DNA of 64,000 nucleotides, from contig NZ_CP107903.1 in NCBI RefSeq assembly GCF_036013955.1, forward strand, positions 4,898,001 through 4,962,000, given 5' to 3'. The translations under genes and the position numbers were made by a program. The notes below the pieces were generated by a model. It made no database searches and was not told the origin of the DNA. It worked only from the letters and a program-made list of their open reading frames with translations. The stretch comes from Streptomyces sp. NBC_00459. GTDB taxonomy: Bacteria > Actinomycetota > Actinomycetes > Streptomycetales > Streptomycetaceae. Of this stretch, positions 60,182 through 64,000 are shown piece by piece. Each line of letters starts with the position of its first letter. Within the stretch, counting starts at the first letter, position 1.

Positions 60182-60868
60182 TCACGTGGCGGTGTCGTCG
60201 GACGGACCGGTCCGGGAGTCGTCCTCCCGGGACCGGGGCAGGCCGCCCGGCGCTCCAGATGTGGTGTCCTGCGAGTCGGGTTCCCCGGAAACGGGACCTT
60301 TGAGGTCCCGCCCGGCCCGCTCGCTCTCGATGAGCTCGTTCAGCCAGCGCACTTCGCGCTCCACGGACTCCATTCCGTGGCGCTGGAGCTCAAGGGTGTA
60401 GTCGTCGAGGCGCTCCCGCGTACGTGCCAGAGAGGCGCCCATTTTCTCCAGACGCTCCTCCAGCCGACCGCGGCGGCCCTCGAGCACGCGCATGCGTACA
60501 TCGCGGGACGTCTGCCCGAAGAAGGCGAATCGAGCGGCGAAGTGTTCGTCCTCGTACGCGTCCGGGCCCGTCTGCGAGAGCAGCTCCTCGAAGCGCTCCT
60601 TACCTTCCGCCGTCAACCGGTAGACGATTTTGGCGCGACGCCCCGTGAGCGGAGCGGCGAGCGCATCGTCAGGCGCACCCCCGGACTCCTCGATCAACCA
60701 GCCGCTCGCGACCAGCGTCTTGAGGCAGGGGTACAGCGTGCCGTAGCTGAAGGCGCGGAACACACCCAGTGACGTATTGAGTCGTTTGCGCAGCTCATAG
60801 CCGTGCATCGGTGACTCGCGGAGCAGGCCGAGGACGGCGAACTCGAGGATCCCGGCACGCCGGCTCAT
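60182..60868 (-). CDS. PadR-family transcriptional regulator
   Basis: The 228-residue protein has a winged helix-turn-helix (about 5-85) starting RRAGILEFAVLGLLRESPMHGYELRKRL, with YGTLYPCLKTLVASGWL, typical of PadR. A C-terminal coiled-coil-like helical region (about 115-190) and a Gly/Ser/Asp tail follow. The ATG at 60868 has AAAGGAGG about 6 bases upstream. A 21-bp palindrome with ATGT...ACAT ends lies 62 bases upstream, a probable autoregulatory operator. Effector unknown; the ino1 gene may be a target. Confidence 0.92.
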   Translation of the reverse strand: MSRRAGILEFAVLGLLRESPMHGYELRKRLNTSLGVFRAFSYGTLYPCLKTLVASGWLIEESGGAPDDALAAPLTGRRAKIVYRLTAEGKERFEELLSQTGPDAYEDEHFAARFAFFGQTSRDVRMRVLEGRRGRLEERLEKMGASLARTRERLDDYTLELQRHGMESVEREVRWLNELIESERAGRDLKGPVSGEPDSQDTTSGAPGGLPRSREDDSRTGPSDDTAT

Positions 60869-61252
60869 CGTCGCCTCCTTTCTCCCACGGTCCCACCGTG
60901 ACGGTCCCCGGCACTGTTTATGCCGAGCTGATGTATCGACTCGATACATCTAGACGATAGATCGGCCCTGCGGATGCGACAAGAGGGGAGGTCGTGAACG
61001 GGATCACATCACCGATTCGTAGGAAGCAAGTTGCCTGTTTTGGGGTGAACTTCGGGCCTAGGCGGGTTTTGACGGTGCGTAGTCTGTGCGCCATGCAGTC
61101 CACCGGGAACCGAGTGACGTTTGGGGACGTCGTCGTGCTTGGTGCGGTACGGATGAATGCGAACACGGCCGCATCCGTACTTTGGGGGGACCGGAAACCA
61201 GCCGCCGTTTCCAGGCGCGCACGGGTGCGCCTGCCCAAGGAGTAATCGTTCG
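60869..61252. other. padR-PBP divergent spacer
   Basis: A 384-base non-coding spacer. Apart from the 21-bp palindrome and the PBP ribosome site (AAGGAG near 61237), I see no further structure I can name. Confidence 0.5.
60930..60950. promoter_or_regulatory. Palindromic operator, probably for the PadR protein
   Basis: Inverted repeat with 10-base arms, GATGTATCGA and TCGATACATC, around central C60940. The ATGT/ACAT ends match known PadR sites. It lies upstream of padR and on the side of the PBP gene. Confidence 0.7.
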
Positions 61253-63958
61253 ATGAGCGAGCACCGTCGCAAACCGCCGCAGCCGCAGGGAGGCGGACGT
61301 GCCGCGGCCCGACGCGGCCAGTCCGGCCCGTCCTCCGGCCGCCGCGCGGCACCGCGAGGCGCAACCGAGTCTCCTTCCGACTCCTACGGATCGGGTTCCT
61401 ACGGGTTGGGTCCCTACGGAGCGGAAGGTGAAGAGCGCCCGTCCGGAGGCCGCGCCGAATCCCGGCGCGCCTCGCAGAGAAGTACCGGCGGGCGCCGCAG
61501 AGGGCCCACCGGCCAGAACGGGCCCGGGCGCGGCAGAGGCCGCGCGGCCGGCCCTCCGCCCAAGAAGCGCTTCATCGACTACCCACGCGCGGGCAAGTAC
61601 GGAGCGGCGCGCTGGATGCCGTCGTGGCGGCAGGTGACGGGACTGTTCATCGGCTTCGTCGGCAGCCTGGTGGCGGTGGCCGGCATCGGCTACGCCCTGG
61701 TGGGCGTACCGGATGTCGCGAAGGCCGCCAATGCCCAGAACAACGTCTACTACTGGGCCGACGGCAGCCAGATGGTGGCGACCGGTGGTGAGACGAACCG
61801 CCAGATCATCGGCTACGAGCAGATTCCCCCGGCGATGCGGTACGCCGTGATGTCGGCGGAGAACAAGACGTTCGAGACCGACAGCGGCGTCGACCCGATG
61901 GGTATCGCCCGAGCGCTGTTCAACATGGCCAAGGGCGGTCAGACGCAGGGTGGTTCGACGATCACCCAGCAGTACGTGAAGAACGCCCGCCTGGACGACC
62001 AGTCGCAGACGCTCACGCGAAAGTTCAAGGAACTGTTCATCTCCATCAAGGTCGGCACCAATGTCGACAAGCGGGAGATCATGGCCGGTTACCTGAACAC
62101 CGCCTACTACGGCCGTGACTCCTACGGTCTGCAGGCAGCGGCCCGCTCGTACTTCAACAAGAACGCCAAGGATCTGGACGCCAGCCAGTGCGCCTTCCTG
62201 GCCGCGGTACTGAAGGGCGCCACGTACTACGACCCGGCCGGCAACGTGAGCGTCGACCCCGTGAACGCCAAGCCTGAGCTCAACCGCAAGCGGGCCGTGA
62301 ATCGGTGGAAGTGGATCCTCGACGAGGAGGTCAAGGACGGGCGGATGACCGCAGCCGATCGCGCCCAGATCACGACCTTCCCGAAGATCCAGAACCCGCG
62401 TTCCAACACCGCGCTGAGCGGCCAGGTCGGTTATCTCGTAGACCTCGCCAAGGGCTACCTCATCAACAACACCGACAAGACCGGGATCACCGCCGACCAA
62501 CTGCAGCAGGGCGGCTACTCGATCTACACGACCTTCGACAAGAAGAAGGTCCAGGCGTTGGAGAAGGCGGTCACCAAGGTCCAGAAGGCGAACATCGACG
62601 AGAAGAAGCGGCCGGACACCGACAAGTACGTCCAGTTCGGCGGGGCCTCCGTCGACCCGACGACGGGTGCGATCAGGGCCTCCTACGGCGGTGTGGACGC
62701 GACCAAGCACTTCACCAACAACGCCGACACGACGGGCGCCCAGGTGGGTTCGACGTTCAAGACGTTCGTCCTCGCCGCCGCGATGAAGTGGGGCGTGCGG
62801 GATCCGGATCTGGAGGCCACACAGGCACAGGACGAGCGGACCCAGGTCTCCCCGGACAGCATCTACAGCGGCAAGAACAAGCTCAAGATCGAGAACTACG
62901 ACAACACGATCTGGAAGGACAAGGACGACAAGGAGTGGCTGCAGCGCAACGACGGCGACGAGTCGTACAACGCGCCCAGCTACCGGATCGACCTGCGCGA
63001 GGCGATGCGGGTCTCCGCCAACTCCGCCTACGTTCAGCTCGGCATGGATGTCGGCCTGGACAAGGTCAGGGAGTCCGCCACCGACGCGGGCATCCTCGAC
63101 AGCAGCCTCGCGAGTGCTGACTTCCCGTCGTTCTCGATCGGTACCTCCAGCCCGAGCGCGATCCGCATGGCCGGTGCCTACGCGACCTTCGCGGCCAGCG
63201 GTAAGCAGAACACCCCGTACTCGGTCGAGACCGTCACCAGCAAGGACGGCACGATCTTCGAGCACGAGAAGATCGCCAAGGCCAAGCAGGTGTTCACCGC
63301 TCAGGTCGCCGACAACGTCACCGACGTCCTCAAGACCGTGGTCGACGACGGAACGGGCACGGCGGCCCAGCTGCCCGGTCGTGATGTGGCCGGCAAGACC
63401 GGTACCACCGACGGCAACAAGTCGGCCTGGTTCGTCGGCTACACCCCGCAGCTGTCCACCGCGATCAGCATGTTCCGGATGGACGACGACGAGACCAAGA
63501 AGAACCGCGAGTTCCTGGAGATGTACGGCACGGGTGGCCAGGAGAAGATCCACGGTGCCTCGTTCCCGGCCGAGATCTGGCACGACTACATGGAACAGGC
63601 ACTCAAGGGCGCGCCGGTGAAGAACTTCCCGACTCCCGAGCCCTACGGCGAGGTCGTCGACGAGGACCCGCTGCCGAGCCCGACGCCTTCTGTCACCGAG
63701 TCGGAGGAAGCGACGCCGACGCCGAGCCCGACGCCCACCGAGGAAGAGGTCGAGCCCTCCCCCTCGCCCTCGGCGAGCGAGACCTGCGGCACCTTCGATG
63801 TCACCTGTCAGGACACCGGAGGGACCGATACGGGCGGGACGGACGAAGGCTCTACCGACGGCGGAACGACATCCAGTCCAACACCCACTGAGAGCGACGA
63901 CGAAAGCAACGGCAACGCGAACGGCAACGGGGGCAACAGTGGAGGCATCTTCGGCTGA
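61253..63958 (+). CDS. Bifunctional class A penicillin-binding protein
   Basis: The 901-residue protein has a basic, Gly/Ser-rich cytoplasmic N-terminus (about 1-125), one transmembrane helix (about 128-152), a GT51 glycosyltransferase domain with SAENKTFETDSGVD and GGSTITQQYVKNA, and a transpeptidase domain. The latter carries S-x-x-K in GSTFKTF, S-x-N in VSANSAYV, and KTGT in GKTGTTDGN. It polymerises and cross-links peptidoglycan outside the membrane. The C-terminal tail (about 795-901) is Pro/Thr/Ser/Glu-rich and ends NGNGGNSGGIFG, close to the PknB tail (NGGIFG). The ATG at 61253 has AAGGAG about 10 bases upstream. Confidence 0.95.
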   Translation: MSEHRRKPPQPQGGGRAAARRGQSGPSSGRRAAPRGATESPSDSYGSGSYGLGPYGAEGEERPSGGRAESRRASQRSTGGRRRGPTGQNGPGRGRGRAAGPPPKKRFIDYPRAGKYGAARWMPSWRQVTGLFIGFVGSLVAVAGIGYALVGVPDVAKAANAQNNVYYWADGSQMVATGGETNRQIIGYEQIPPAMRYAVMSAENKTFETDSGVDPMGIARALFNMAKGGQTQGGSTITQQYVKNARLDDQSQTLTRKFKELFISIKVGTNVDKREIMAGYLNTAYYGRDSYGLQAAARSYFNKNAKDLDASQCAFLAAVLKGATYYDPAGNVSVDPVNAKPELNRKRAVNRWKWILDEEVKDGRMTAADRAQITTFPKIQNPRSNTALSGQVGYLVDLAKGYLINNTDKTGITADQLQQGGYSIYTTFDKKKVQALEKAVTKVQKANIDEKKRPDTDKYVQFGGASVDPTTGAIRASYGGVDATKHFTNNADTTGAQVGSTFKTFVLAAAMKWGVRDPDLEATQAQDERTQVSPDSIYSGKNKLKIENYDNTIWKDKDDKEWLQRNDGDESYNAPSYRIDLREAMRVSANSAYVQLGMDVGLDKVRESATDAGILDSSLASADFPSFSIGTSSPSAIRMAGAYATFAASGKQNTPYSVETVTSKDGTIFEHEKIAKAKQVFTAQVADNVTDVLKTVVDDGTGTAAQLPGRDVAGKTGTTDGNKSAWFVGYTPQLSTAISMFRMDDDETKKNREFLEMYGTGGQEKIHGASFPAEIWHDYMEQALKGAPVKNFPTPEPYGEVVDEDPLPSPTPSVTESEEATPTPSPTPTEEEVEPSPSPSASETCGTFDVTCQDTGGTDTGGTDEGSTDGGTTSSPTPTESDDESNGNANGNGGNSGGIFG

Positions 63959-63993
63959 CCGAGAGGTTGGCCGGAGCAGCGCCCGGCGTGGGT

Positions 63994-64000
63994 GTTTCAC
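63994..64000. promoter_or_regulatory. parS: Left half of a parS site cut by the window edge
   Basis: The window ends in GTTTCAC, exactly the first seven bases of parS, 35 bases after the PBP stop. The rest should read GTGAAAC if it is a real site. Confidence 0.6.

Noticed and set aside
61058..64000. A 980-codon open frame on the minus strand opposite the PBP gene
   Set aside because: Shadow frame; no family features, and it covers the PBP coding region.

Overview
The window is chromosomal DNA from a Streptomyces (or very close relative), spanning the replication origin. The DNA is about 70% G+C with strong third-position bias and many GTG starts. The decisive evidence is gene order. In order: fhaA-fhaB-pstP-ftsW/rodA-pbpA-pknB, a sortase E cluster, crgA, a rhomboid protease, ppiA, gyrA-gyrB-dciA-recF-gnd-dnaN, oriC, dnaA, then divergent rpmH-rnpA-yidD-yidC-jag-rsmG-parA-parB, trxA/trxB, an ECF sigma/anti-sigma pair, a pseudokinase, murJ, cca, inositol-phosphate synthase and a bifunctional PBP. 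The core order is the one known from Mycobacterium tuberculosis Rv3907c-Rv0020c. Sortase E, DUF5324, DLW-39, DUF6344 and gnd between recF and dnaN are streptomycete features. No insertion sequence, prophage, rRNA operon or CRISPR array was seen.

Left part (1-25 kb). A partial DUF2252 gene and tRNA-Leu(CAG) precede a six-gene Ser/Thr phosphorylation and cell-wall operon (1018-9174). Next comes a lone Mrr-type endonuclease fused to an antirepressor-like DNA-binding part (9319-10368). A minus-strand block follows: two sortases, a PabA/TrpG-type amidotransferase, a small membrane protein, a third sortase and a DUF881 protein, partly linked by 4-base overlaps. crgA and a zinc-finger rhomboid converge on a spacer carrying perfect DnaA boxes. 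ppiA, DUF5324, GtrA, tRNA-Ala(TGC), an XRE-type regulator, a second Ser/Thr kinase, a surface protein, DLW-39, a small secreted protein and tRNA-Ile(GAT) follow.

Centre (25-42 kb). The minus-strand replication block is DUF3566-gyrA-gyrB-dciA-recF-gnd-dnaN-oriC-dnaA. The origin (about 35.6-36.2 kb) holds some 15-19 DnaA boxes in both orientations. Between dnaA and rpmH lie facing promoters, with two DnaA boxes positioned for dnaA autoregulation. The plus-strand block from rpmH to parB covers ribosome, RNase P, membrane insertion and chromosome segregation functions.

Right part (42-64 kb). Nine perfect 14-bp parS palindromes (GTTTCACGTGAAAC) are scattered over the window, with half of a tenth at the right edge. 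Three lie inside parA, parB and the anti-sigma gene in the same reading frame, giving the peptide V-S-R-E-T. Others sit in or beside terminators of converging genes. trxB-trxA is preceded by an exact SigR-type promoter (GGAAT-N18-GTT). The sigma/anti-sigma, pseudokinase, MurJ and DUF6049 genes form a minus-strand envelope block. The remaining genes are cca, an LppU/SCO3897-type protein, an MFS transporter, ino1, a PadR regulator with a palindromic operator, and a class A PBP.
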